A DNA stretch of 8,192 nt from Leclercia sp. UBA7405 (GTDB lineage: Bacteria; Pseudomonadota; Gammaproteobacteria; Enterobacterales; Enterobacteriaceae): assembly GCA_002469605.1 (NCBI GenBank), contig DKMV01000345.1:14321-22512 (forward strand). The letters run 5' to 3'. The notes beneath the pieces are model-generated. The model was not told the DNA's origin, made no database searches, and was given only the letters and a program-made list of their open reading frames with translations. Shown here in pieces: positions 1-6,065 of the stretch (position 1 is the first letter of the stretch; each line of letters starts with the position of its first letter). Both the position numbers and the translations under genes were made by a program.

Positions 1-36
1 TTCGAAGATGAAATCTTTAAACAGTGTGGTGGACAT
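1..36 (-). CDS. queD: 6-carboxy-5,6,7,8-tetrahydropterin synthase QueD, N-terminal fragment
   Basis: Only the first 12 codons lie in the window; the gene runs off the left edge. Read on the minus strand from the ATG at 36-34 they give MSTTLFKDFIFE, which matches the start of E. coli QueD (MSTTLFKDFTFE after its first Met). A GAGAG ribosome binding site lies at 47-43, six bases before the ATG. QueD converts dihydroneopterin triphosphate to 6-carboxy-tetrahydropterin in the pathway to queuosine, a modified base of tRNA anticodons, and is cytoplasmic. In E. coli queD also lies next to cysJ and is divergent from it, so the neighbourhood supports the call. The zinc-binding histidines and active site lie outside the window and cannot be checked. 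Confidence 0.88.
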   Translation of the reverse strand, partial: MSTTLFKDFIFE

Positions 37-202
37 CGTGGACTCTCAAATGCGGAAAAAACGGCCGCATAGTACCGGAAAGCACCTTTTTTAGCATTAA
101 CTAAAACCGGCAAACCCGTCGCAGCGGCTGGCTGAACAGGTTAATCATATTTTTATCTTTTATTATCATATAATTAGCTAATCGTTTTTATTGTTAAGAA
201 TG

Positions 203-233
203 ATAACTAAAAGAGGTTAGTTCTTTTGGTTAT
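203..233. promoter_or_regulatory. Candidate CysB operator of cysJIH
   Basis: Two 12-bp arms, ATAACTAAAAGA (203-214) and TCTTTTGGTTAT (222-233), form an inverted repeat around a 7-bp centre, with a single T/G mismatch. The centre (218) lies about 56 bp before the predicted cysJ transcription start near 274. CysB, the LysR-type activator of sulfur genes, is known to protect roughly -76 to -35 at the Salmonella cysJIH promoter, over two convergent half-sites. That footprint would cover about 198-239 here. The dyad is seen directly; its assignment to CysB is inferred from position, AT content and gene context. N-acetylserine is the known inducer of CysB. Confidence 0.6.
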
Positions 234-239
234 TTATTA

Positions 240-267
240 TTTCCATCCCTTCTTTAATTGTTATTAT
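240..267 (+). promoter_or_regulatory. Predicted cysJIH promoter
   Basis: The -35 candidate is TTTCCA (240-245, four of six consensus bases) and the -10 candidate is TATTAT (262-267, five of six), with a 16-bp spacer. A start near 274 would leave a leader of about 67 nt before cysJ. The poor -35 box fits a promoter that needs an activator, and the dyad at 203-233 sits just upstream where CysB would bind. A perfect TATAAT at 169-174 is a possible alternative but has only a poor -35 and lies upstream of the dyad. The choice is inferred, not measured. Confidence 0.5.
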
Positions 268-340
268 CGCCGCCGTTAACCTTATCGCTAGTTTGGTCTT
301 TTTGCATAAATTCCGCTTTGCTACTGGAACATAACAACGC

Positions 341-2146
341 ATGACAACACAGGCCCCACCTTCGAATCTGCTGCCGCTAAACCCGGAGCAGCTGGCGCGC
401 CTCCAGGCAGCCACCACCGATTTGTCTCCTCACCAGCTTGCCTGGGTCTCCGGCTATTTCTGGGGCGTGCTGAACCAGCAGCCTGGCGCTACCGTCACTG
501 CACCCGCTGCGGCAGTGGAAGTGCCCGCCATTACGCTGATTTCCGCTTCGCAGACCGGCAACGCCCGCCGCGTGGCGGAAGCCCTGCGCGACGACCTGCT
601 GGCTGCTCAACTGAACGTGAACCTGGTGAACGCCGGGGATTATAAATTTAAGCAAATCGCGTCAGAAAAACTGCTGGTGGTGGTGACCTCAACCCAGGGC
701 GAAGGTGAGCCGCCCGAAGAGGCCGTGGCGCTGCATAAGTTCCTGTTCTCGAAAAAAGCACCGAAGCTTGCCGGCACGGCCTTTGCCGTCTTTGGCCTCG
801 GGGACTCCTCCTATGAATTCTTCTGCCAGTCGGGTAAAGATTTCGACAGCAAGCTGGCCGAGCTAGGCGGTGAACGCCTGCTGGACCGCGTCGATACCGA
901 CGTGGAGTACCAGGCCGCGGCGGCCCAGTGGCGCGAGCGCATCGTTGAGGTGCTGAAAGCCCGGGTGCCGAAAGAGAGCCCGGCGCAGGCCGCCGCTACC
1001 GCCAGCGGTGCGGTAAACGAGGTCTTCTCCAGCCCCTATACCAAAGAGGCGCCGCTGACGGCGACGCTCTCGGTGAATCAGAAAATCACCGGCCGCGATT
1101 CTGAGAAAGATGTGCGCCATATCGAAATCGATCTCGGCGATTCCGGCCTGCGCTACCAGCCGGGCGACGCGCTGGGGGTGTGGTACCAGAACGATCCGGC
1201 GCTGGTCAAAGAGCTGGTGGAGCTGCTGTGGCTGAAAGGCGACGAGCCGGTGAGCGTAGACGGCAAAACCCTGCCGCTTTCCGAAGCGCTGCAGTGGCAT
1301 TTCGAGCTGACCGTTAACACCGCCACTATCGTGGAAAACTACGCCACCCTGAGCCGCAGCGAAACCCTGCTGCCGCTGGTGGGCGATAAAGCCAAATTGC
1401 AACACTATGCCGCCACTACGCCGATTGTGGATATGGTGCGTTTCTCTCCGGCCCAGCTGGATGCCGACGCCCTGGTAGGGCTACTGCGTCCGCTTACCCC
1501 GCGCCTCTACTCTATTGCCTCCGCCCAGGCGGAAGTGGAGAGCGAAGTGCACATTACGGTGGGCGCCGTGCGCTACGACATCGAAGGCCGCCCCCGTACC
1601 GGCGGGGCATCGGGCTTCCTGGCGGATCGCGTAGAAGAAGAGGGGGAAGTGCGGGTCTTTATCGAGCACAACGACAACTTCCGCCTGCCCGCCAACCCGG
1701 AAACGCCGGTGATTATGATTGGCCCGGGCACCGGCATTGCGCCGTTCCGCGCCTTTATGCAGCAGCGCGCCGCGGACGAGGCGCCGGGCAAAAACTGGCT
1801 CTTCTTCGGTAATCCGCACTTTACGGAAGATTTCCTCTACCAGGTGGAGTGGCAGCGCTACGTGAAAGAGGGCGTGCTGACCCGCATCGATCTGGCCTGG
1901 TCCCGCGACCAGAAACAAAAAATATATGTACAAGACAAACTGCGCGAACAGGGCGCAGAGCTGTGGCGCTGGATCAACGACGGTGCCCACATTTATGTCT
2001 GCGGCGACGCCAATCGTATGGCGAAAGACGTTGAGCAGGCTTTACTGGAAGTGATTGCCCAATTCGGCGGTATGGATGTCGAAGCGGCGGATGAATATTT
2101 AAGTGAGCTGCGCGTAGAGCGCCGTTATCAGCGAGATGTCTACTAA
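341..2146 (+). CDS. cysJ: Sulfite reductase [NADPH] flavoprotein alpha subunit CysJ
   Basis: This 601-residue protein is the electron-input subunit of cytoplasmic assimilatory sulfite reductase (alpha8beta4). It moves electrons from NADPH through FAD and FMN to the CysI haemoprotein, which reduces sulfite to sulfide. The N-terminal flavodoxin domain (about 62-202) shows FMN loops SQTGNA (70-75), STQGEGEPP (117-125) and FGLGDSSY (151-158). The FAD domain shows RLYSIAS (388-394) and GGASGFLAD (421-429). The NADPH domain shows [10 protein letters not shown] (461-470) and YVCGDANRM (552-560), and the protein ends in the usual aromatic residue, Tyr601. E. coli CysJ has 599 residues; the only visibly diverged part is the linker near 205-235. 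The ATG at 341 has a weak site (GGAA, 326-329) but gives the E. coli-like N terminus [18 protein letters not shown]. It is the first gene of cysJIH; its TAA shares an A with the cysI ATG. Confidence 0.98.
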   Translation: MTTQAPPSNLLPLNPEQLARLQAATTDLSPHQLAWVSGYFWGVLNQQPGATVTAPAAAVEVPAITLISASQTGNARRVAEALRDDLLAAQLNVNLVNAGDYKFKQIASEKLLVVVTSTQGEGEPPEEAVALHKFLFSKKAPKLAGTAFAVFGLGDSSYEFFCQSGKDFDSKLAELGGERLLDRVDTDVEYQAAAAQWRERIVEVLKARVPKESPAQAAATASGAVNEVFSSPYTKEAPLTATLSVNQKITGRDSEKDVRHIEIDLGDSGLRYQPGDALGVWYQNDPALVKELVELLWLKGDEPVSVDGKTLPLSEALQWHFELTVNTATIVENYATLSRSETLLPLVGDKAKLQHYAATTPIVDMVRFSPAQLDADALVGLLRPLTPRLYSIASAQAEVESEVHITVGAVRYDIEGRPRTGGASGFLADRVEEEGEVRVFIEHNDNFRLPANPETPVIMIGPGTGIAPFRAFMQQRAADEAPGKNWLFFGNPHFTEDFLYQVEWQRYVKEGVLTRIDLAWSRDQKQKIYVQDKLREQGAELWRWINDGAHIYVCGDANRMAKDVEQALLEVIAQFGGMDVEAADEYLSELRVERRYQRDVY

Positions 2147-3858
2147 TGAGCGAAAAACACCCTGGCCCACTGGTGGTCGAAGGCAAACTGACTGATGCCG
2201 AGCGCATGAAGGTAGAGAGCAACTACCTGCGCGGCACCATTGCCGAAGATTTAAATGACGGCCTGACCGGCGGTTTTAAAGGCGATAACTTCCTGCTGAT
2301 CCGTTTCCACGGCATGTACCAGCAGGACGACCGCGATATCCGCGCCGAGCGCGCCGAGCAGAAGCTGGAGCCGCGCCACGCGATGCTGCTGCGCTGCCGT
2401 CTGCCGGGTGGCATCATCACCACTAAACAGTGGCAGGCCATCGATAAATTTGCCGGCGAAAATACCATTTACGGCAGCATCCGTCTGACCAACCGTCAGA
2501 CCTTCCAGTTCCACGGTATTCTGAAGAAGAACGTGAAGCCGGTACACCAGATGTTGCACTCGGTGGGGCTGGACGCGCTGGCGACCGCCAACGACATGAA
2601 CCGTAACGTGCTCTGCACCTCTAACCCGTACGAGTCCGAGCTGCACGCCGAGGCCTACGAGTGGGCGAAGAAGATCTCTGAACACCTGCTGCCGCGCACC
2701 CGCGCCTATGCGGAGATCTGGCTCGATCAGGAGAAGGTGGCGACCACCGACGAAGAGCCGATCCTCGGCCAGACCTATCTGCCGCGTAAGTTCAAAACCA
2801 CGGTGGTGATCCCGCCGCAGAACGATATCGATCTGCACGCCAACGACATGAACTTCGTGGCCATTGCCGAAAACGGCAAGCTGGTGGGCTTTAACCTGCT
2901 GGTGGGTGGCGGTCTCTCCATCGAACACGGTAACAAAAACACCTACGCCCGCACCGCGAGCGAGTTCGGCTATCTGCCGCTGGAGCACACCCTGGCGGTG
3001 GCGGAAGCGGTGGTCACCACCCAGCGCGACTGGGGTAACCGTACCGATCGTAAAAACGCCAAAACTAAATACACCCTCGAGCGCGTGGGCGTAGAGACCT
3101 TTAAAGAAGAGGTGGAGCGTCGGGCGGGCATCAAATTTGAGCCGATCCGTCCGTACGAATTTACCGGGCGCGGCGATCGCATCGGTTGGGTAAAAGGGAT
3201 CGACAACAACTGGCACCTGACCCTGTTTATTGAAAACGGCCGTATCCTGGACTATCCGGGCCGTCCGCTGAAGACCGGCCTGCTGGAAATTGCGAAGATC
3301 CACCAGGGCGAGTTCCGCATCACCGCCAACCAGAACCTGATCGTGGCCGGCGTGCCGGAGAGCGAAAAGGCGAAGATCGAGAAGCTGGCCCGCAGCCATG
3401 GGCTGATGGAGGCGGTGAAACCGCAGCGCGAAAACTCCATGGCCTGCGTCTCCTTCCCGACCTGTCCGCTGGCGATGGCGGAGGCCGAGCGCTTCCTGCC
3501 GTCGTTTACCGATAAGGTGGAAGCGATTCTGGCGAAGTATGGTATTCCCGATGAGCATATCGTCATGCGCGTGACCGGCTGCCCGAACGGCTGCGGCCGC
3601 GCGATGCTGGCGGAGCTGGGGCTGGTGGGTAAAGCGCCGGGGCGCTATAACCTGCACCTTGGCGGCAACCGTATCGGCACCCGTATTCCACGTATGTTCC
3701 GGGAGAACATCACCGAGCCGGAAATTCTGGATTCCCTGGACCAGCTTGTCGGGCGCTGGGCGAAAGAGCGCGAAGCGGGTGAAGGCTTCGGCGACTTTAC
3801 GGTGCGTGCGGGCATCATTCGCCCGGTGCTCGATCCCGCAAGGGATTTCTGGGAATAA
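2146..3858 (+). CDS. cysI: Sulfite reductase [NADPH] haemoprotein beta subunit CysI
   Basis: This 570-residue subunit carries the siroheme and [4Fe-4S] cluster where sulfite takes six electrons to become sulfide. The cluster cysteines are all present at C434, C440 (ACVSFPTCP), C479 and C483 (TGCPNGCGR), at the same positions as in E. coli. The basic residues that hold siroheme and sulfite in E. coli also keep their numbering: R83, R153, K215 and K217. The length equals that of the E. coli protein and no break is visible. The start codon overlaps the cysJ stop (TAATG), which suggests translational coupling; the only ribosome site is a weak GCGAG at 2131-2135 inside cysJ. Its siroheme would come from CysG, encoded further along the window. 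A long antisense frame crosses this gene but is a composition shadow. Confidence 0.98.
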   Translation: MSEKHPGPLVVEGKLTDAERMKVESNYLRGTIAEDLNDGLTGGFKGDNFLLIRFHGMYQQDDRDIRAERAEQKLEPRHAMLLRCRLPGGIITTKQWQAIDKFAGENTIYGSIRLTNRQTFQFHGILKKNVKPVHQMLHSVGLDALATANDMNRNVLCTSNPYESELHAEAYEWAKKISEHLLPRTRAYAEIWLDQEKVATTDEEPILGQTYLPRKFKTTVVIPPQNDIDLHANDMNFVAIAENGKLVGFNLLVGGGLSIEHGNKNTYARTASEFGYLPLEHTLAVAEAVVTTQRDWGNRTDRKNAKTKYTLERVGVETFKEEVERRAGIKFEPIRPYEFTGRGDRIGWVKGIDNNWHLTLFIENGRILDYPGRPLKTGLLEIAKIHQGEFRITANQNLIVAGVPESEKAKIEKLARSHGLMEAVKPQRENSMACVSFPTCPLAMAEAERFLPSFTDKVEAILAKYGIPDEHIVMRVTGCPNGCGRAMLAELGLVGKAPGRYNLHLGGNRIGTRIPRMFRENITEPEILDSLDQLVGRWAKEREAGEGFGDFTVRAGIIRPVLDPARDFWE

Positions 3859-3869
3859 CCTTTCCCTTC

Positions 3870-3899
3870 ATTCCCCCTTCGCCCGCGGCGAGGGGGAAT
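3870..3899. repeat. GC-rich hairpin between cysI and cysH
   Basis: The gap between cysI and cysH (3859-3913) is mostly an inverted repeat. Arm 3870-3883 pairs with 3887-3899 to give 13 base pairs with one bulged T (3878) and a three-base CGC loop. No run of T follows, so it is not a standard intrinsic terminator, and cysH has its own ribosome site just after it. It may slow 3' decay of cysJI mRNA or lower cysH expression relative to cysJI. It could also be a dispersed intergenic palindrome; its AATTCCCC-like edges recall the repeats at 4651-4771, but the stem differs. Structure is seen; function is inferred. Confidence 0.65.
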
Positions 3900-3913
3900 A
3901 ACGCGAGGTAACT

Positions 3914-4648
3914 ATGTCCATACTCGATCTAAACGCCCTTAATGCCCTGCCGAAAGTCGAACGTATCCTTCAGCTTGCCGACGTCAACGCGCAGCTGGAA
4001 AAGCTCGATGCCGAAGGGCGCGTTGCCTGGGCGCTGGAAAATCTGCCGGGTGAGTTTGTGCTCTCGTCGAGCTTTGGCATCCAGGCGGCGGTGAGCCTGC
4101 ATCTGGTGAATAAAATTCGCCCGGATATTCCGGTCATCCTCACCGATACCGGCTATCTGTTCCCGGAAACCTATCAGTTTATCGACGAGCTGACGGAGAA
4201 GCTGAAGCTGAACCTGAAGGTCTATCGCGCAGAGCAGAGTCCGGCCTGGCAGGAGGCTCGCTACGGCAAGCTGTGGGAGCAGGGCGTTGAGGGCATTGAG
4301 AAATACAATGAGATCAACAAAGTCGAACCGATGAACCGGGCGTTGAAAGAGCTGAACGCACAAACCTGGTTCGCCGGGCTGCGCCGGGATCAGTCCGGCA
4401 GCCGCGCCAGCTTGCCGGTGCTGGCTATCCAGCGCGGAGTGTTCAAGGTGCTGCCGATTATCGATTGGGATAACCGTACCGTTTATCAGTATCTGCAACA
4501 GCACGGCCTGAAGTATCACCCGCTGTGGGACCAGGGTTATCTGTCGGTGGGCGATACCCACACCACCCGCAAGTGGGAGCCGGGTATGGCGGAAGAAGAG
4601 ACGCGCTTCTTTGGTCTGAAGCGCGAGTGCGGGCTGCACGAAGGGTGA
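3914..4648 (+). CDS. cysH: Phosphoadenosine phosphosulfate (PAPS) reductase CysH
   Basis: This 244-residue cytoplasmic enzyme reduces PAPS to sulfite and adenosine 3',5'-bisphosphate with thioredoxin or glutaredoxin as donor. It shows the modified P-loop SSSFGIQ (51-57), [10 protein letters not shown] (78-87), [10 protein letters not shown] (155-164), SVGDTHTT (211-218) and the C-terminal ECGLHEG (238-244) with catalytic Cys239. It has only this one cysteine, so it lacks the cysteine pairs that bind the [4Fe-4S] cluster in APS reductases; this marks it as a PAPS-specific, E. coli-type enzyme, which requires APS kinase (CysC). Length equals the E. coli protein. A good ribosome site, GAGGT (3904-3908), precedes the ATG. 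It is the last gene of cysJIH, 55 bp after cysI, and faces iap tail to tail. Confidence 0.98.
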   Translation: MSILDLNALNALPKVERILQLADVNAQLEKLDAEGRVAWALENLPGEFVLSSSFGIQAAVSLHLVNKIRPDIPVILTDTGYLFPETYQFIDELTEKLKLNLKVYRAEQSPAWQEARYGKLWEQGVEGIEKYNEINKVEPMNRALKELNAQTWFAGLRRDQSGSRASLPVLAIQRGVFKVLPIIDWDNRTVYQYLQQHGLKYHPLWDQGYLSVGDTHTTRKWEPGMAEEETRFFGLKRECGLHEG

Positions 4649-4650
4649 TT

Positions 4651-4690
4651 TTCCCCTCACCCTAACCCTCTCCCCACAGGGGAGAGGGGA
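4651..4690 (-). repeat. REP-like palindromic repeat, copy 1
   Basis: This copy contains a perfect 10-bp stem, CCCTCTCCCC (4666-4675) with GGGGAGAGGG (4679-4688), closed by an ACA loop, plus a conserved side segment CCCCTCACCCTAA (4653-4665). Its reverse complement matches copy 2 at 36 of 40 positions; the differences lie in the loop and the stem-to-tail junction. A short palindrome with a conserved asymmetric tail, placed as an inverted pair between genes, is the pattern of REP/BIME elements. From memory this CCCTCACCC...GAGAGGG type is frequent in enterobacterial intergenic regions; that would need a genome search. Confidence 0.75.
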
Positions 4691-4731
4691 CAGTCTGGTG
4701 CGGTTTTAAGGACAAGCACGGCCTCGCCTTT

Positions 4732-4771
4732 TCCCCTCTCCCCTTTGGGGAGAGGGCCGGGGTGAGGGGAA
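4732..4771 (+). repeat. REP-like palindromic repeat, copy 2
   Basis: The perfect 10-bp stem CCCTCTCCCC (4734-4743) and GGGGAGAGGG (4747-4756) has a TTT loop and is followed by the tail CCGGGGTGAGGGG (4757-4769). It lies in inverse orientation to copy 1. The tail ends 11 bp from the iap stop codon. The two copies together could also fold as one long stem with a 41-nt loop. Confidence 0.75.
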
Positions 4772-4780
4772 CCAACCGCG

Positions 4781-5824
4781 CTACGCTTTCCCCGCCTTCG
4801 CCAGCTCTTTCACCAGCGGCAGCATAATACGCACCACATCGCGGCTGCGGTGCTCAATGCGCTGCGGCAAAGCCTTATCGATATACTCCTGATTATCCAG
4901 CCTGACGTTATGCCAGCTATTGCCGTCCGGGAATTCTTTTGACTTCGCCCGCTGCTGGTAGCCATCTTTTTTACCCAGCGACCAGTTGGTCGCCTCGACG
5001 TAAAGCACCGGGATCCCGGCTTTATCAAAGACTTCGCCATCGTTACAGCAGCCGGTGCCTTTCGGGTAGGCAGCATTGCTGCCAGGGTTGGTAGCGGCGA
5101 AGATGCCGTGTGTCCGGGCTAAGGCCAGCGCCCGATCGCGGGTAATCTTGCGTACGGCGGCGGGGGTAGTTTTGCCGCTGTTAAAATAGAGCTTATCGCC
5201 GACGACCAGGTTATCGAGGTTGATAACCAGCAGGGTGTTTTTCTTCTCTTTTTCGCTCATGCGGTTCAGCACGTTCTCGGCGCCAAGCCGGCCTTCCTCT
5301 TCGCCGCTGGTGGCGATAAAGCGCACGCTGTACTGGGTAGGAATATTTTTCAGCCGATCGGCAAGCTCCAGCATCACGCCCACGCCCGCGGCGTTGTCGT
5401 CCATGCCCTGTAGCGTTAACCCGCCAAGGTTGCTATCCACATCGGAGTCGCTCATGGGCGCATAGGTGTCGAGATGCGCAAGGATAATAATCTGCTGGGA
5501 CGCGTTACCCTCATGGGCGGCAATCACCGTGCTGCCGGTGACGTTATGCCAGTTTTTCGTCTCATTACGGGAGGTATAAATAAAGCGGCTCTGGAAGGTG
5601 CGGATATCGCTCTCATAACCCATTTCGGCAAACTGCTGGCGCACATAGTCGGCGCAGAGCATTTCGGCCGGGGTACCGGTCATCCTTCCGGGAAACAGGG
5701 TAGCAATATGCCGGGCCTGAGCGGCGGCGAGATCGCCAAAGGGCTGCGTTTTTGCATGAACCGGCAAGATACAGCAAACGCCGAACGCCAGGGCGGCGAT
5801 ACGGTGGCGCATTGCGCGAAACAT
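4781..5824 (-). CDS. iap: Alkaline phosphatase isozyme conversion aminopeptidase Iap (M28 family)
   Basis: This 347-residue protein matches E. coli Iap (345 residues) along its whole length. Iap is a periplasmic zinc aminopeptidase that removes the N-terminal arginine from PhoA subunits and so makes alkaline phosphatase isozymes. Residues 1-24 form a signal peptide (basic MFRAMRHR, hydrophobic core, cleavage likely after VHA). M28-type metal and catalytic residues are visible: H117 and D119 (AHLDT), D142-D143 (MDDNAAG), the acidic run E175-E177 (SGEEEG), D204 (INLDN) and H305 (NSWH). Assignment of each ligand is by family pattern. An unusual C259-C260 pair (GTGCCND) is shared with E. coli Iap. 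AAGGA at 5835-5831 lies six bases before the ATG. It has no evident role in sulfur metabolism and is transcribed alone, opposite to the cys genes on both sides. Confidence 0.96.
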   Translation of the reverse strand: MFRAMRHRIAALAFGVCCILPVHAKTQPFGDLAAAQARHIATLFPGRMTGTPAEMLCADYVRQQFAEMGYESDIRTFQSRFIYTSRNETKNWHNVTGSTVIAAHEGNASQQIIILAHLDTYAPMSDSDVDSNLGGLTLQGMDDNAAGVGVMLELADRLKNIPTQYSVRFIATSGEEEGRLGAENVLNRMSEKEKKNTLLVINLDNLVVGDKLYFNSGKTTPAAVRKITRDRALALARTHGIFAATNPGSNAAYPKGTGCCNDGEVFDKAGIPVLYVEATNWSLGKKDGYQQRAKSKEFPDGNSWHNVRLDNQEYIDKALPQRIEHRSRDVVRIMLPLVKELAKAGKA

Positions 5825-5867
5825 AGGAAGTCCTTAAAAAAAACAGAGCAAAAAATTAACCGCGCCT

Positions 5868-5896
5868 AGTATGAAACTGTGACCAGGCTTACACAA
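5868..5896 (-). promoter_or_regulatory. Possible iap promoter
   Basis: On the minus strand TTGTGT (5896-5891, three of six -35 bases) lies 17 bp before CATACT (5873-5868, four of six -10 bases). This would start iap transcription near 5861 and leave a leader of about 37 nt. Both boxes are modest matches, so this is a weak call based on spacing and location. Confidence 0.3.
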
Positions 5897-5974
5897 TTTG
5901 AAATACGCTTAAATGCCCGAAAAATCGCGCGTTAAGCACTTTTTGATATTAGCTTTTCCAGCGCGTTATTCCAT

Positions 5975-5988
5975 TGAGTAACTACTCA
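5975..5988. promoter_or_regulatory. Candidate CysB operator of cysG-cysDNC
   Basis: A near-perfect dyad TGAGTA-AC-TACTCA is centred at about 5981.5, some 56 bp before the predicted transcription start near 6038. This is the same distance as for the dyad before cysJ. A CysB footprint of the size known at cysJIH would cover about 5960-6000, which includes outer TTA (5966-5968) and TAA (5999-6001) bases. The dyad is seen; CysB binding is inferred from position and from the known CysB dependence of cysDNC in enteric bacteria. Confidence 0.5.
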
Positions 5989-6002
5989 TTCCAATTCGTA
6001 AT

Positions 6003-6031
6003 TTCATTCGCCAGGAGCGGCCCCCTATAGT
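6003..6031 (+). promoter_or_regulatory. Predicted cysG-cysDNC promoter
   Basis: TATAGT (6026-6031) matches the -10 consensus at five of six bases. A poor -35, TTCATT (6003-6008, three of six), lies 17 bp upstream. The start would be near 6038, which gives a leader of about 28 nt to the GTG at 6066. A strong -10 with a weak -35 fits an activated promoter. No second promoter is needed for cysD, which begins 9 bp after cysG. Confidence 0.5.
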
Positions 6032-6065
6032 CCCTCTATTCCTGTTGTTAGCGAGTTGTAGCATT

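Larger units (their letters stand above)
37..340. other. Divergent queD-cysJ control region
   Basis: This 304-bp gene-free stretch separates two genes read in opposite directions. Its right part (about 130-310) is strongly AT-rich, unlike the GC-rich genes around it. It holds the cysJ promoter and a candidate CysB operator, listed separately. Nearer queD there are two small perfect dyads: ATGCGG/CCGCAT (50-55 and 65-70) and TTTTAG/CTAAAA (89-94 and 101-106). The first would lie in the queD leader. A weak minus-strand TACTAT (74-69) could be a queD -10 box, but I found no convincing -35 for it. I see no small gene or RNA gene here. Confidence 0.75.
4649..4780. other. Convergent cysH-iap gap at the E. 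coli CRISPR-Cas site
   Basis: This 132-bp stretch lies between the 3' ends of cysH and iap. In E. coli and several relatives the type I-E cas genes and a CRISPR array occupy this junction. Here there is no cas gene, no leader and no array of spaced 28-29-bp repeats. It holds only two inverted palindromic repeats (4651-4690 and 4732-4771) with 41 bp between them. As both flanking genes end here, the stems may block readthrough from either side, though neither is followed by a T run. Confidence 0.8.
5825..6065. other. Divergent iap-cysG control region
   Basis: This 241-bp stretch holds the leader and candidate promoter of iap on the minus strand and the candidate promoter and operator of cysG-cysD on the plus strand, each listed separately. 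It is more AT-rich than the genes. An 8-bp direct repeat GCGCGTTA occurs at 5927-5934 and 5961-5968, 34 bp apart, upstream of the candidate operator. I see no small gene, RNA gene or CRISPR repeat here. Confidence 0.7.

Noticed and set aside
169..174. Perfect TATAAT as the cysJ -10 box
   Set aside because: The matching -35 position reads CATATT, it would give a leader of over 160 nt, and it puts the large dyad downstream of the start, against the known activator position at cysJIH. It stays possible as a secondary promoter.
863..1990. Minus-strand open frames of 169-180 codons inside cysJ
   Set aside because: They are antisense to intact cysJ and their translations show low-complexity, histidine- and arginine-rich composition without recognisable domains.
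2251..3657. 468-codon open frame on the minus strand across cysI
   Set aside because: It is wholly antisense to a full-length cysI with all catalytic residues, its translation is rich in H, R, Q and V with no family motif, and it has no ribosome site. It is a shadow of high GC and codon bias.
4666..4756. Intrinsic terminators for cysH and iap
   Set aside because: Both stems are strong, but neither is followed by a T run on the relevant strand, so I list them as repeats and leave termination as a possibility.
4649..4780. CRISPR array next to iap
   Set aside because: The two repeats are inverted to each other, only two in number and 40 bp long with REP-like structure; a CRISPR array would have direct repeats with regular unique spacers.
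5474..5869. 131-codon plus-strand open frame opposite iap
   Set aside because: It is antisense to the iap 5' half including its signal peptide, with no family resemblance and no ribosome site.
5881..5896. CRP-like site (TGTGT...TCACA on the minus strand) before iap
   Set aside because: The half-sites are separated by 8 bases instead of 6 and one half-site is imperfect, so it does not fit the CRP consensus.
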